Counted from the stretch's first letter, positions 21,545 to 29,420 are shown. The stretch is DNA of 29,446 nucleotides from BS750m-G62 sp046483505 (GCA_046483505.1 JAWODB010000007.1:1-29446); one strand, 5' to 3'. The notes: generated by a model not told the origin, from the letters alone. Numbers and translations are program-made.

Positions 21545-22885
21545 ATGCCGAACCAACGTCAACTCGCCCAGTCGGTCATCCAGCGCCTGCGCGAGGCGGG
21601 CCACGAGGCGTACCTGGCGGGCGGGTGCGTCCGCGACCTCCTGCTCGGCCGGCCCGCCCGCGACTGGGACGTCGCCACCTCCGCCGTGCCCGACGAGGTC
21701 CTCGCCCTCTGGCCCGACGCCCTGACCGTCGGCAAGGCGTTCGGCGTGGTCGTCGTCCGCCACGGTGCCGTCCAGGTCGAGGTGGCCACCTTCCGGGCCG
21801 AGAGCGGGTACGCCGACGGCCGGCACCCCGACGCCGTCACGTTCACGACGGCGGAGGCCGACGCCCGCCGCCGCGACTTCACCGTCAACGCCATGTTCCT
21901 GGACCCGGCCACGGGCGAGGTGCTCGACACGGTGGGCGGCCGGGAGGACCTTCAGCGCCGCCTCATCCGGGCCGTCGGCGACCCGCGCGACCGCTTCGCC
22001 GAGGACCATCTGCGGATGCTGCGGGCCGTCCGCTTCGCCGCCGAACTGGACTTCGACCTCGACCCGGCCACGGCCGACGCCATCCGCGACCTCGCCTGGC
22101 GCATCGAGAGCATCAGCGGCGAACGGGTATCGGCGGAACTGGAGAAGATCCTGACAACCCATCCCGCCGGCCGGCGGCGCGGCATGGAACTCGCCGACGA
22201 CCTCGGCCTGCTGGCAGTGCTGCTCCCCGAGGTCGACGCGATGCACGGCACCGAGCAGCCGGCGGATTACCATCCGGAGGGCGACGTCTTCGTCCACACG
22301 CTGCTGTGCCTCGCGCACCTGCGGGAACCCCCGTACGAACTCGCCCTGGCGGCCCTGCTGCACGACGTCGGCAAACCGCCCACCTGCCGCATGCGCAAAG
22401 GCCGCCTCACGTTCTACGGACACGCGAAGTTGGGGGAGGAGATGGCTGGGAAGGTCTGCCGGCGGCTGCGGCTCTCGACGTTCGCCCGGCGGCGCGTGAA
22501 ATGGCTGGTGCGGCGGCACATGACGCTCGCGAACTGGCCCGAGATGCGCCTCGCGCGCCTCAAGCGCCTCTTCGCCGAGCCGGGATTCGAGGAACTCGCC
22601 GAACTCTGGCGGGCGGACTGCCTGGCCTCCGGCGGCACGGCCGAGGGGCAGGAGGCCCTCATGGCCCGCTACCGCATCGCCCGGGAGGAGGCCGTCCGGC
22701 CCGAGCCGCTCATCACCGGCCGGGACCTCATCGCGATGGGCCTGGTGCCCGGGCCGCACTTCGGCCCCATCCTTGACGCCGTCTACGACGCCCAACTCGA
22801 AGGAGAGGTGACGACGCGGGAAGAGGCGCTGGCGCGGGCGCGGGAAGCGGCGGACGACGGAACGGCAAGGATGAACGGGAAATGA
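21545..22885 (+). CDS. cca: CCA-adding tRNA nucleotidyltransferase family protein
   Basis: Class II nucleotidyltransferase that adds or repairs the 3' CCA of tRNA. The 446 residues show AGGCVRDLLLGRPARDWDVATSA with the catalytic Asp40 and Asp42 (DxD), RRRDFTVNAMFLDP, RFAEDHLRMLRAVRFAAEL, and a C-terminal HD domain with LLHDVGKP (His273, Asp274). It could instead be a CC-adding or A-adding specialised enzyme, or a poly(A) polymerase; this cannot be settled by eye. The start is uncertain: ATG 21545 fits the family but has no ribosome binding site. The in-frame ATG at 21509, inside the heptamer tract, would add 12 residues. The last codons (ARMNGK, stop TGA) run into an AATGATG heptamer tract. 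Confidence 0.87.
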   Translation: MPNQRQLAQSVIQRLREAGHEAYLAGGCVRDLLLGRPARDWDVATSAVPDEVLALWPDALTVGKAFGVVVVRHGAVQVEVATFRAESGYADGRHPDAVTFTTAEADARRRDFTVNAMFLDPATGEVLDTVGGREDLQRRLIRAVGDPRDRFAEDHLRMLRAVRFAAELDFDLDPATADAIRDLAWRIESISGERVSAELEKILTTHPAGRRRGMELADDLGLLAVLLPEVDAMHGTEQPADYHPEGDVFVHTLLCLAHLREPPYELALAALLHDVGKPPTCRMRKGRLTFYGHAKLGEEMAGKVCRRLRLSTFARRRVKWLVRRHMTLANWPEMRLARLKRLFAEPGFEELAELWRADCLASGGTAEGQEALMARYRIAREEAVRPEPLITGRDLIAMGLVPGPHFGPILDAVYDAQLEGEVTTREEALARAREAADDGTARMNGK

Positions 22886-22902
22886 TGAACGCTGAATGAT
22901 GA
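22866..22902. repeat. Heptamer-type repeat (ATGATGAACG family)
   Basis: GGATGAACGGGAAATGATGAACGC-type units overlap the last codons and stop of the nucleotidyltransferase gene, as at 8048. A small hairpin, CGGGCC-TGTC-GGCCCG (22908-22923), follows, between the convergent cca and fabF genes. Confidence 0.55.
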
Positions 22903-22965
22903 GACGCCGGGCCTGTCGGCCCGAAAAGAGCAACAGCGGTCGCGGGGCGCCGCGGCCTACCTGTC

Positions 22966-24204
22966 TCACACCTTCCGCAGCAGCAGGCAGGCGTTGTGGC
23001 CGCCGAAGCCGAAGGAGTTCGAGACCGCGCCGTGGATGTCCATTTCGCGCGGCTCCAGGGCCACGTGGTTCAGGGCGCAGTCGGGGTCGGGGTGCTCCAG
23101 GTTGATGGTGGGCGGGGCGACGCGGTCGCGGATCGCCAGGCAGGTGGCGATGAACTCCACACCCCCGCTCGCCCCCAAGAGGTGGCCGATGCTCGACTTC
23201 GTGCTCGAGACGGCAATGTCGTCCGCGTGGGGCCCAAAGACCTGCCGGATGGCCTTCACCTCCGCCACGTCGCCGAGGGGCGTGCCCGTGCCGTGGGCGT
23301 TGATGTAATCGACCAACTCGGGGGCCGCGCCGGCGTCCTCGAGCATCTTCTGCATGGCGGCGGCGGCGCCGCGGCCTTCCGGGTCGGGCTGGACGATGTG
23401 CGTGCCGTCGCCGGACATGCCGAAGCCGGTGATCTCGGCGTAGACGTCCGCCCCGCGTGCCCTGGCGTGCTCGAACTCCTCCAGGACGATGATGCCGGCC
23501 CCTTCGCCGAGGACGAAGCCGTCGCGGTCGCGGTCGAACGGGCGGGAGGCCCCCGCCGGGTCGTCGTTGCGGGTCGAGAGGGCCTTGTTGGTGCAGAAGC
23601 CGGCCAGGCCCATGGGGGTGAGGGCGGCCTCGGAGCCGCCCGTAATCATGATGTCGGCCTCGTCGCCGGTGATGGTCCAGAACGCCTGGCCGATGGCGTT
23701 GTTGGCCGACGAGCAGGCGTTGGCGACGCCCGCGTTGGGTCCCTTGATCTGATAGAGGATGGAGATCTGGCTCGCCGCCGCATTGATCATGAGTTTGGGG
23801 ATCATGAACGGCGAGACGCGCATGGCGCCCTTGGTCATGAGGCGCTCGTGCTGCTGCTCGAACTCCGAGAGGCCGCCGATGCCGCTGCCCACGATGACGC
23901 CCGCGCGGAACGGGTCCTCGACGGAGGCGAGGTCGAGGCCGGAGTCCTCGACGGCGCCGATGGCGGCGGCGACGGCCATCTGGCTGAAGCGGTCCTGGTG
24001 CCGGGCCTCGCGGGCGGACATGTAGTCGGCCGGATCGAAGTCCTTGACCTCGCCGGCCACCTGGACGGCGTAGTCGGAGACGTCGAAGGCCTCGACGCGG
24101 CTGACGCCCGACTCCCCGGCGAGCAGGCGGCGCCAGAACGCGTCCACCCGCCGACCGAGCGACGTGATCAGGCCCAGACCGGTAACGACGACGCGGCGCC
24201 TCAT
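22966..24204 (-). CDS. fabF: 3-oxoacyl-ACP synthase II
   Basis: Elongating condensing enzyme of type II fatty-acid synthesis: joins malonyl-ACP to acyl-ACP with loss of CO2, in the cytosol. The 412 residues have the full thiolase-fold triad: Cys164 in NACSSANNAIG, His304 in NAHGTGTPLGD, and His341 in SSTKSSIGHLLGASGG, with Lys336. It starts VVVTGLGLITSLG and ends SNSFGFGGHNACLLL, both typical. ATG 24204 lies three bases after the acpP stop codon, with GGAGG inside the end of acpP as ribosome binding site, so the two are translationally close. It is the last gene of the fabD-fabG-acpP-fabF run and converges on cca. Confidence 0.96.
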   Translation of the reverse strand: MRRRVVVTGLGLITSLGRRVDAFWRRLLAGESGVSRVEAFDVSDYAVQVAGEVKDFDPADYMSAREARHQDRFSQMAVAAAIGAVEDSGLDLASVEDPFRAGVIVGSGIGGLSEFEQQHERLMTKGAMRVSPFMIPKLMINAAASQISILYQIKGPNAGVANACSSANNAIGQAFWTITGDEADIMITGGSEAALTPMGLAGFCTNKALSTRNDDPAGASRPFDRDRDGFVLGEGAGIIVLEEFEHARARGADVYAEITGFGMSGDGTHIVQPDPEGRGAAAAMQKMLEDAGAAPELVDYINAHGTGTPLGDVAEVKAIRQVFGPHADDIAVSSTKSSIGHLLGASGGVEFIATCLAIRDRVAPPTINLEHPDPDCALNHVALEPREMDIHGAVSNSFGFGGHNACLLLRKV

Positions 24205-24207
24205 CGG

Positions 24208-24441
24208 TTACAGATGCGCCTCCACGTACTCGATGGCCTGGCCGACCGTCTGAATCTTCTCGGCGTCCTCGTCGGGGATGCTGATGTCGAACTCGTCCTC
24301 GAACTCCATGACGAGTTCCACCGTGTCGAGCGAGTCGGCGCCCAGGTCGTTGACGAACGAGGTTTCCCGGGTGATCTGGGACTTATCCACACCCATTTGC
24401 TCGGCCACGATCTCCGCCACACGTTCCTCGATGGTCGCCAA
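24208..24441 (-). CDS. acpP: Acyl carrier protein
   Basis: Carries growing acyl chains on a 4'-phosphopantetheine attached to Ser37 in the GADSLD motif. The 77 residues are acidic and match the family throughout (FVNDLGADSLDTVELVMEFEDEFDISIPDEDAE). The start codon is TTG at 24441, with a strong AGGGAGGA seven bases upstream. No ATG or GTG lies between that site and the first helix, so the rare start is well supported. It is placed between fabG (86 bases upstream) and fabF (3 bases downstream), the standard order. A TTG start on a normally abundant protein is unexpected, and the strong ribosome binding site may compensate. Confidence 0.97.
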   Translation of the reverse strand: MATIEERVAEIVAEQMGVDKSQITRETSFVNDLGADSLDTVELVMEFEDEFDISIPDEDAEKIQTVGQAIEYVEAHL

Positions 24442-24527
24442 AGTCAGTCCTCCCTGCCGAAACGATTCGTGAATGGGCCGGTGCGACGGGCGGCCGGACC
24501 GGCCGGCACGACCCTCCTATGGTTCGA

Positions 24528-25265
24528 TCACGGGGCCATCCCGCCGTCGACCGGCAGGACGTGGCCGGTGATGTAAGCGGCTTGGTCGCTGGCGAGGAAC
24601 GCGACCGCACGGGCCACGTCCGCCGCCTCGCCCATGCGTTTCATCGGAATGGCCGCCAGCGCCGCCTCCTTCGCCTTGTCCGACAGGACGCGGGTCATCT
24701 CGGTGTCGATGAAGCCGGGGGCGACGGCGTTGCACGTCACGTTCTTGCGTGCCAGTTCCCGCGCCACCGTCCGCGTAAAGCCCACCACGCCGGCCTTCGA
24801 GGCCGAGTAGTTGGCCTGCCCGGGGTTGCCGACGAGACCCGAGACGCTGGCCAGGTTCACGATGCGCCCGCCCTTCTGGCGAACCATGTACCGGGCGGCG
24901 TGCTTCGTCATCAGGAACGTGCCCTTCAGGTTCACCCGCAGGACCTGGTCCCATTCGTCGGCGTCCATGCGGAGGAGCAGGTCGTCGCGGGTGATGCCGG
25001 CGTTGTTGACGAGGATGTCGAGGCGGCCGGTCTCTTCGACCACGTCGTCGATCATCGTCTCGACGGCCGCCTCGTCGGTCACGTCGACCGCCCAGGTGCG
25101 GACGGAGGCGGCGCCGTCGAGGGAGTCGGCGGCGGTCTTGAGTTCATCCTCCAGGACGTCCACCAGGACGAGGGCGGCGCCGCCCTCGGCCAGGGTGCGG
25201 GCGATCTCCAGGCCGATGCCCCGGGCCGCCCCGGTCACGATGGCCGTCTTGCCTTCGAAATTCAT
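24528..25265 (-). CDS. fabG: 3-oxoacyl-ACP reductase
   Basis: NADPH-dependent reduction of 3-oxoacyl-ACP to (R)-3-hydroxyacyl-ACP. The 245 residues are a classical short-chain dehydrogenase: TGAARGIGLEIA (11-22), NNAGITRDD (87-95), Asn112, and the catalytic Ser140, Tyr153 and Lys157 with FabG-like spacing. The C-terminus GHVLPVDGGMAP is diagnostic for the group. ATG 25265 has GGGAGG five bases upstream. The gene is 238 bases from fabD, a large gap for this cluster, and the gap is filled by a head-to-head pair of family C palindromes and a partial family F repeat. The repeats might tune coupling to fabD, or fabG may have its own promoter (none is clear). Confidence 0.96.
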   Translation of the reverse strand: MNFEGKTAIVTGAARGIGLEIARTLAEGGAALVLVDVLEDELKTAADSLDGAASVRTWAVDVTDEAAVETMIDDVVEETGRLDILVNNAGITRDDLLLRMDADEWDQVLRVNLKGTFLMTKHAARYMVRQKGGRIVNLASVSGLVGNPGQANYSASKAGVVGFTRTVARELARKNVTCNAVAPGFIDTEMTRVLSDKAKEAALAAIPMKRMGEAADVARAVAFLASDQAAYITGHVLPVDGGMAP

Positions 25266-25318
25266 CCGCCCTCCCCGCTGCGTCGGCCCGAGCCGGCGAC
25301 CTCGCTTCGCCGCCGCGC

Positions 25319-25397
25319 AACGTGCCACGGCGGGTCTTGCCCCGCCGTGACCTGCGCCTCCGGGCGCACGGCCGGACAAGACCGGCCGTGGCACGTT
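25319..25397. repeat. Head-to-head pair of family C stem-loops
   Basis: Left arm 25319-25349 (AACGTG, stem CACGGCGGG, loop TCTTGC, stem CCCGCCGTG). Right arm 25367-25397 is its reversed relative (minus strand: stem CACGGCCGG, loop TCTTGT, stem CCGGCCGTG). The loops match and the stems differ with pairing kept. It lies in the fabD-fabG spacer. Confidence 0.8.
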
Positions 25398-25430
25398 CCT
25401 GAACGACAAACCGGCAACGCCCACGGCGAG

Positions 25431-25502
25431 ATGCCCGTTCGACTCGGCTCCGCCTCGCTCAGGACAGGCTTCGTCGCCCTTCGGGCTCCTCAGAATGACA
25501 GC
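25431..25502. repeat. Partial family F repeat
   Basis: Ends TTCGGGCTCCTCAGAATGACAG. Its complement reads CTGTCATTCTGAGGAGCCCGAA, like the left arm at 8136. It lies between the palindrome pair and the fabD stop codon. Confidence 0.55.
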
Positions 25503-25503
25503 C

Positions 25504-26448
25504 TTAAGCCCCGGCCAGTGCCCCGATGTCCTCGACCGTGCCGACGGTGACGGCGGCCCGGCCGACTTTGCGGTCGGTCCGCTTGAGGAGCCCCGTCAGG
25601 ACCCGGCCGGGACCGATCTCGTAGAACCGGTCGAAGCCGTCGGCCAGGAGCCGCTCCATCCCCTGCTGCCAGCGGACCGGCCCGTCGACCTGCCGGGCCA
25701 GGAGGTCCGGCACCTGGACCGGCCCCTCGTAGTAGTGCCCCGTCACGTTGGCCACCACCGGAAACGCGAGGTCGCGGACCCGCAGCCCGTTCAGGTGGGG
25801 CGTGAGTTTCTCCCGCGCCGGGGCCATCAGCGGCGAATGGAACGCGCCGGCCACCGTGAGGGGCACGGCCCGCTGGGCGCCGTGGTCCTCGGCGATGGCG
25901 ACGACCTTCTCGCACGCCGCCTCCACGCCGCTCACGACCACCTGTCCGGGACAATTGTAGTTCGCGGGCCAGATTATACCGGCGTCGCGCGCGGCGTCGC
26001 AAATCTTTTCCGCCTGGGCGGGGTCCACGCCGATCAGGCTGACCATGCCGGACGCCTGGACCTCGCACGCCTCCTGCATCGCCTGCCCGCGGAGGTGGGT
26101 GATGCGGACGGCGTCGTCGAACGCAAGGGCCCCGGCGGCCACGAGGGCCGTGTATTCGCCCAGGCTGAGTCCGGCGGCGGCCTGGGGCTGGAGGGCCTGC
26201 CCGGCCTCGGTCGTCCGCAGCGCCGCCAAGACCGCCAGGCTCGTCACGAGGATGGCGGGCTGGCTGACGTCCGTGGCCGTGAGACGGTCCTCGGGCCCCT
26301 CGAAGCAGATGTCCGACAGGGAAAAGCCGAGGAGGTCGTCGGCCTGCTCGTACAGCGAGCGGGCCTCGGGGTAGGTCTCGGCCAGTCCAGAGCCCATGCC
26401 GACGTACTGGGCCCCCTGGCCGGGGAAGAGGTAGGCCGTCTTGCCCAT
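25504..26448 (-). CDS. fabD: Malonyl-CoA:ACP transacylase
   Basis: Loads malonyl groups from CoA onto acyl carrier protein, the feed step for fatty-acid elongation. The 314 residues show YLFPGQGAQYVGMG (6-19), the nucleophile Ser95 in GLSLGEYTALVAAGAL, Arg120, GQVVVSG and the catalytic His204 in GAFHSPLM. The usual GHSLG is GLSLG here, with Leu in place of His before the nucleophile; I believe this occurs in other FabDs but could not check. Length is typical. ATG 26448 has GGAGGG eight bases upstream. It is the first gene of the fab run. fabH and plsX, which often precede it, are absent, and a secreted ThuA-type gene lies upstream. Confidence 0.95.
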   Translation of the reverse strand: MGKTAYLFPGQGAQYVGMGSGLAETYPEARSLYEQADDLLGFSLSDICFEGPEDRLTATDVSQPAILVTSLAVLAALRTTEAGQALQPQAAAGLSLGEYTALVAAGALAFDDAVRITHLRGQAMQEACEVQASGMVSLIGVDPAQAEKICDAARDAGIIWPANYNCPGQVVVSGVEAACEKVVAIAEDHGAQRAVPLTVAGAFHSPLMAPAREKLTPHLNGLRVRDLAFPVVANVTGHYYEGPVQVPDLLARQVDGPVRWQQGMERLLADGFDRFYEIGPGRVLTGLLKRTDRKVGRAAVTVGTVEDIGALAGA

Positions 26449-26491
26449 CGGGTGTCCCTCCGTCGCGTCCTCGTCCGGAAACGGGGCGACA

Positions 26492-26519
26492 AGTGTACCG
26501 GGAAACGGGCGGGCGTCCA
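26492..26519 (-). promoter_or_regulatory. Possible fabD promoter
   Basis: On the minus strand: TGGACG at 26519-26514, 16 bases, then TACACT at 26497-26492, giving a leader of about 40 bases. Each hexamer matches consensus at four positions. It is the best candidate in the spacer but weak. Confidence 0.35.
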
Positions 26520-26559
26520 GCCGAAAACCTGGGGGCGGGTACGGTGAAGGCGAGGGTGG

Positions 26560-26620
26560 CACGCTTTCGCGCCGTCGCGAAAGCGTGTGCCCCGATGCGC
26601 AGCGCATGCTTTCGCAACGG
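26560..26620. repeat. Family B stem-loop and adjacent half copy
   Basis: Complete stem-loop at 26560-26587 (12-bp stem CACGCTTTCGCG / CGCGAAAGCGTG, loop CCGT). It is followed by GCATGCTTTCGCAACGG (26603-26619), which matches the first half of the 6967 copy and lacks the second arm. Confidence 0.8.
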
Positions 26621-26628
26621 CACCTATC

Positions 26629-26656
26629 GCGCGGCGGGTGCGGAGACCCGCCGCGC
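26629..26656. repeat. Family A stem-loop, reverse orientation
   Basis: Stem GCGCGGCGGGT / ACCCGCCGCGC with loop GCGGAG, the exact reverse complement of the 1366 type. It begins next to the family B half copy and ends 15 bases before the 3' end of the ThuA gene. Confidence 0.8.
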
Positions 26657-26671
26657 GAGAATCCGTCGCGC

Positions 26672-27691
26672 CTACTTCATCCGGAAATCGTCCGGCGTCA
26701 GGCCCTTCTTGTGGCCTTTCATCCCGATGGGGGCCGGGTCGTACTCGCCCACCAGGTCCACGTTCGCCTTGGCGGGGATCTGGTCCTCCATCCCGAGGCA
26801 CCAGTAGATGGCGTTGATGCAGAGGCGGCGGAAGCCCTCGTTCTTCAGGTCGTGGGCGTGGCCCATCGTCGTGGTGAAGACCCGGGCCTTCTTGCCGCTC
26901 GTGCCCGTAAAGTGCTTCGTCCAGGCCACGGGGATGGGCTTCTTCTTCTCGTTGGGCGGGGCGTCGGGCGTCATGCCGGCGAGCGGCTGGCCGAGGACGA
27001 TCGTCTTGCAGTCGCCCTCCAGTTCCGTCAGGCCGTAGACGTCGCTGGGCCCCCAGACCTTCTCGATGCCCCGGACGATGGGATGGTCCTTGGCCTCGGG
27101 GGGGATGATGCCGAGCGTGCTCTCGCGCTTGTGGGCACCGTAGTGGCTGATCCAGGTCTCGCCGAAGACCATCCGCCCGTACCCGCCCTTCGGGTCCTTG
27201 CTGCGGAAGGAGTACTTGGCGTACGGGTTGTCGCTCTTGCCACCGTAGTTGAACGCGTGGGTGGAGGTCCGCAGGCCCATCATCGGCTTGCCGGAGTTCG
27301 TGTAGTCCATGATGTGCTTCATCTGCTCGGGCGGCAGGGCGCGGAAGCGGAGGAACATGACCATGAGGTCAGCCTCGCCCAGCAGGTGGACCCCCGGCAT
27401 GTGGTCCTTGACGGAGGGGTCGATCTCGCCCGTCTTCGGGTTGATCGCCCAGACCACCGTGCACGTGAAGCCGTGCCGGACGGCGGCGATCTTGGCGAGT
27501 TGCGGCATGAGTTCCTCGCTGCGGTACTCGTCGTCGCCGGCGAGGAACACGAGGTGCTTGCCCTTGCCGGGCCCGTCGCCGCCCTCGTAGGTGACCCAGG
27601 GGTCCTTCTCGGCGGCGGTGGCGGACGCGGCGGTCAGGCAGGCAACCAGGACGGCGGCACAGACCATAAGGGCGAGAGCGATGCGAGGCAT
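26672..27691 (-). CDS. Secreted ThuA-domain protein
   Basis: ThuA-like fold (related to class I glutamine amidotransferases), abundant in Planctomycetota and linked to sugar-derivative breakdown, but with no firm reaction. The 339 residues start with an export signal (PRIALALMVCAAVLVACLTA, then SATAAEK). LVAC at 15-18 could be a lipobox, or signal peptidase I could cut near ATAA. The mature part has HLVFLAGDDEYRSEELMPQLAKIAA, GEADLMVMFLRFR, MMGLRTSTHAFNY, HPIVRG and TTMGHAHDLKNEGFRRLCINAIYWCLG. This is the usual ThuA layout, without an obvious catalytic cysteine. ATG 27691 was chosen because AGGAGGAGG lies just upstream. It is followed by fabD after a repeat-filled gap and is probably a separate transcript. 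Confidence 0.9.
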   Translation of the reverse strand: MPRIALALMVCAAVLVACLTAASATAAEKDPWVTYEGGDGPGKGKHLVFLAGDDEYRSEELMPQLAKIAAVRHGFTCTVVWAINPKTGEIDPSVKDHMPGVHLLGEADLMVMFLRFRALPPEQMKHIMDYTNSGKPMMGLRTSTHAFNYGGKSDNPYAKYSFRSKDPKGGYGRMVFGETWISHYGAHKRESTLGIIPPEAKDHPIVRGIEKVWGPSDVYGLTELEGDCKTIVLGQPLAGMTPDAPPNEKKKPIPVAWTKHFTGTSGKKARVFTTTMGHAHDLKNEGFRRLCINAIYWCLGMEDQIPAKANVDLVGEYDPAPIGMKGHKKGLTPDDFRMK

Positions 27692-27796
27692 CGGAGACCT
27701 CCTCCTGAATCCAAGAGTTTCATGGAACACGGACGCCGCAGGCGCGAGGCTATTCTAAGAACCGGGCGGCCGTCGTGCCAGTGTTGAATGCGGTGG

Positions 27797-27838
27797 CTGT
27801 TTTCTCCCTCTCCCGCCAGGGGAGAGGGACCAAAACAG
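27797..27838. repeat. 42-base inverted repeat with CCCTCTCCC stem
   Basis: CTGTTTT and CAAAACAG at the ends, CCCTCTCCC pairing with GGGAGAGGG inside. It lies between the GNAT and ThuA genes. T-runs are on the outer 5' side of each strand, not after the stem, so an ordinary intrinsic terminator is unlikely. Confidence 0.7.
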
Positions 27839-27845
27839 CATCGGC

Positions 27846-27863
27846 GTGGGGGCAAGCGCCCAC
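27846..27863. repeat. Small stem-loop before the GNAT stop codon
   Basis: GTGGG pairs with CCCAC around GGCAAGCG, one base from the end of the GNAT gene. It is one more palindrome of the intergenic set. Confidence 0.5.
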
Positions 27864-27864
27864 C

Positions 27865-28419
27865 CTACTCCTCGACGAGCCATTCCAGGCCTTCGTCGCT
27901 CGTCGCGGCCGCGGCGGGCGACCGGCCGGCGGCTTCGTCCGCCCCCAAGTCCTTAACCATCCTGAACCAGGGCAGGCGGTCGCCGTCCGGGAAATCGTGG
28001 CACTCCTCCGAGACCAAACGGTACCCCAGCCGCAGGTAGAACACGCGGGCGGGGATCGAGGCGGCCAGGCGAATCGCCCGGACGCCCGCCCGGCGGGCCT
28101 CCTTCTCCAGGGCCGCCATCACCCGCCGGCCGAGGCCCCGGCCCTGGTGCTCCGGAGCCACGTACACCCGGTCGACGTGATCGCCGACGAGCGTGCCGGT
28201 GGCGAGGAGACGGCCGTCCTGCTCCAACAGGACGGTGCAGCCTTCCTCGGCGGCGCGGCGGATTTCGTCCCGCGTGTGGTGCTCGTGGAAGTGGTCGACG
28301 GCGGTCGGGCCGTACACGCCCGCGTAAGAGGTCTCAATCGTCCGGGCGACCAGGGCGAAGACGGCCTCCAGGTCGTCCGGCTCGAACGGGCGAAGCCGCA
28401 TGGACCCCTGCGCGGTCAT
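27865..28419 (-). CDS. GNAT family N-acetyltransferase
   Basis: Predicted to transfer an acetyl group from acetyl-CoA to an amine of an unknown small molecule or protein. The 184 residues follow the GNAT order: N-terminal RLRPFEPDDLEAVFALVART, the central strand GTLVGDHVDRVYVAPEHQGRGLGRRVM with the acetyl-CoA pyrophosphate loop (Q/RxxGxG/A, here QGRGLG at about 92-97), then IRLAAS and FYLRLGYR. A tail of about 30 residues rich in Ala, Glu and Asp follows the fold. The start is ATG 28419, with GTGGAG about 11 bases upstream; ATG 28401 with AGGGG upstream is an alternative that keeps the whole domain. It lies 96 bases downstream of the DUF1080 gene on the same strand. Cytosolic. Confidence 0.87.
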   Translation of the reverse strand: MTAQGSMRLRPFEPDDLEAVFALVARTIETSYAGVYGPTAVDHFHEHHTRDEIRRAAEEGCTVLLEQDGRLLATGTLVGDHVDRVYVAPEHQGRGLGRRVMAALEKEARRAGVRAIRLAASIPARVFYLRLGYRLVSEECHDFPDGDRLPWFRMVKDLGADEAAGRSPAAAATSDEGLEWLVEE

Positions 28420-28515
28420 GGCATCGCGTTCTCCACGGCCTCGGCGAGGCGCGCGTCGATCACCGCGCTCCCGCGCGCTGCCGACCGGCCGGGCCGGCCG
28501 CGCGGCGGGCGAACG

Positions 28516-29181
28516 TCACTTCGCCAGGTCCTTGATCCGCAGGTTCCGGAACTCGACGTGGGCCCCGTGTCCCAGGAAGCCGATGTGTCCCTTCTTGTTG
28601 TGGAGGCCGGGGTGCGGGCGGCCGTCCATCGTCTTTTCCGGGTCGATCTTCCACACGTCGGCGTCGACGATCGTCGTACCGTTGAGGATGACCTGGATGC
28701 GGCCCTTCCGGGCGATGACCTCCTGCCGGTTCCACTCGCCCACCGGCTTCAGATGGCCGCGCTTCGCCGGCACCACGCCGTAGATTGACCCGTGGTACTG
28801 GTAGGGCTTCAAGTCGGCCCACTTGGGGGCGGAGTCGTCAAGGATCTGGAGTTCCATGGCCTGGTAGGCGGCGTGGGCGTTCGGGGCCATGCGGATGCCG
28901 AGGCCGTTGTTCGCCCCGGGGGTGAGGCGGAACTCGAACTTCAGGTGGAAGTCGCTGAACTCCCTGGTGGTCCAGAGGTTCCCGCCGCCCTCCTTCTTGC
29001 AGACCATGACGCCGTCGCGGACGACGTACCCCTTGGTGGAACCCTCCCAGCCGGTCAGGTCCTTGCCGTTGAAGAGCGAGACGAAGCCTTCCTCCTTCTC
29101 TTCGGCGGCCGAGAGGCCGGCGGCAACGAGGCCGGCGGCGGCGATGGCGGCGAGCGGACGGATGCAGCGGGTCGCGGTCAT
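28516..29181 (-). CDS. Secreted DUF1080 protein (3-keto-disaccharide hydrolase domain)
   Basis: DUF1080/PF06439 proteins have a concanavalin-like jelly-roll fold. Some hydrolyse 3-keto-glycosides, and they are very numerous in Planctomycetota. The 221 residues begin with a Sec signal (TATRCIRPLAAIAAAGLVAAGLSAAEE, cut expected before EEK). The domain follows: GFVSLFNGKDLTGWEGS, VVRDGVMVCKKEGGGNLWTTREFSDFHLKFEFR, NNGLGIRM, MELQILDD, GEWNRQEVIARKGRIQVILNGTTI and GHIGFLGHGAHVEFRNLRIKDL, all hallmarks of the family. ATG 29181 has CAGGAGA nine bases upstream. A sharp TATAAT at 29233-29228 may be its -10. With the ThuA gene it suggests sugar-derivative processing outside the cytoplasm (inference). 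Confidence 0.93.
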   Translation of the reverse strand: MTATRCIRPLAAIAAAGLVAAGLSAAEEKEEGFVSLFNGKDLTGWEGSTKGYVVRDGVMVCKKEGGGNLWTTREFSDFHLKFEFRLTPGANNGLGIRMAPNAHAAYQAMELQILDDSAPKWADLKPYQYHGSIYGVVPAKRGHLKPVGEWNRQEVIARKGRIQVILNGTTIVDADVWKIDPEKTMDGRPHPGLHNKKGHIGFLGHGAHVEFRNLRIKDLAK

Positions 29182-29227
29182 GGCATGGGTCTCCTGATTG
29201 AACGGAACCTCACCCCGGAGTCGGTGG

Positions 29228-29233
29228 ATTATA
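29228..29233 (-). promoter_or_regulatory. Possible -10 box of the DUF1080 gene
   Basis: A perfect TATAAT on the minus strand, about 47 bases before the start codon. No matching -35 hexamer is found 16-18 bases upstream, so this is only half a promoter. Confidence 0.35.
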
Positions 29234-29275
29234 CGAGACGGGCCGCCGCAACGCACGAAAAGAAGAGCCGCGCCC

Positions 29276-29384
29276 CGCAAGCGGGGCGGCGAACACAAGC
29301 CGCCTTGCGCGCGTCGGCACCACTCGAACCATCGCAAGGTGTCTCGCGCGCCGAACAGCGCCCGTGTTCGCCGCGGCGCTTGCG
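29276..29384. repeat. Long imperfect inverted repeat upstream of the DUF1080 gene
   Basis: Arms at 29276-29296 and 29364-29384 pair at 19 of 21 positions (CGCAAGCG and CGGCGAACAC blocks in both) around 67 bases. Each arm overlaps a smaller hairpin (CCCCGC-AA-GCGGGG on the left). No gene was found in the 265 bases at this end of the window. Confidence 0.7.
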
Positions 29385-29420
29385 CCGCGCGTGCCTGTCG
29401 CGACGGAGGGGGGAACGCGG

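Noticed and set aside
25973..25978. TATAAT on the minus strand within fabD
   Set aside because: It lies in the middle of a clear coding sequence with no -35 and no downstream gene start.
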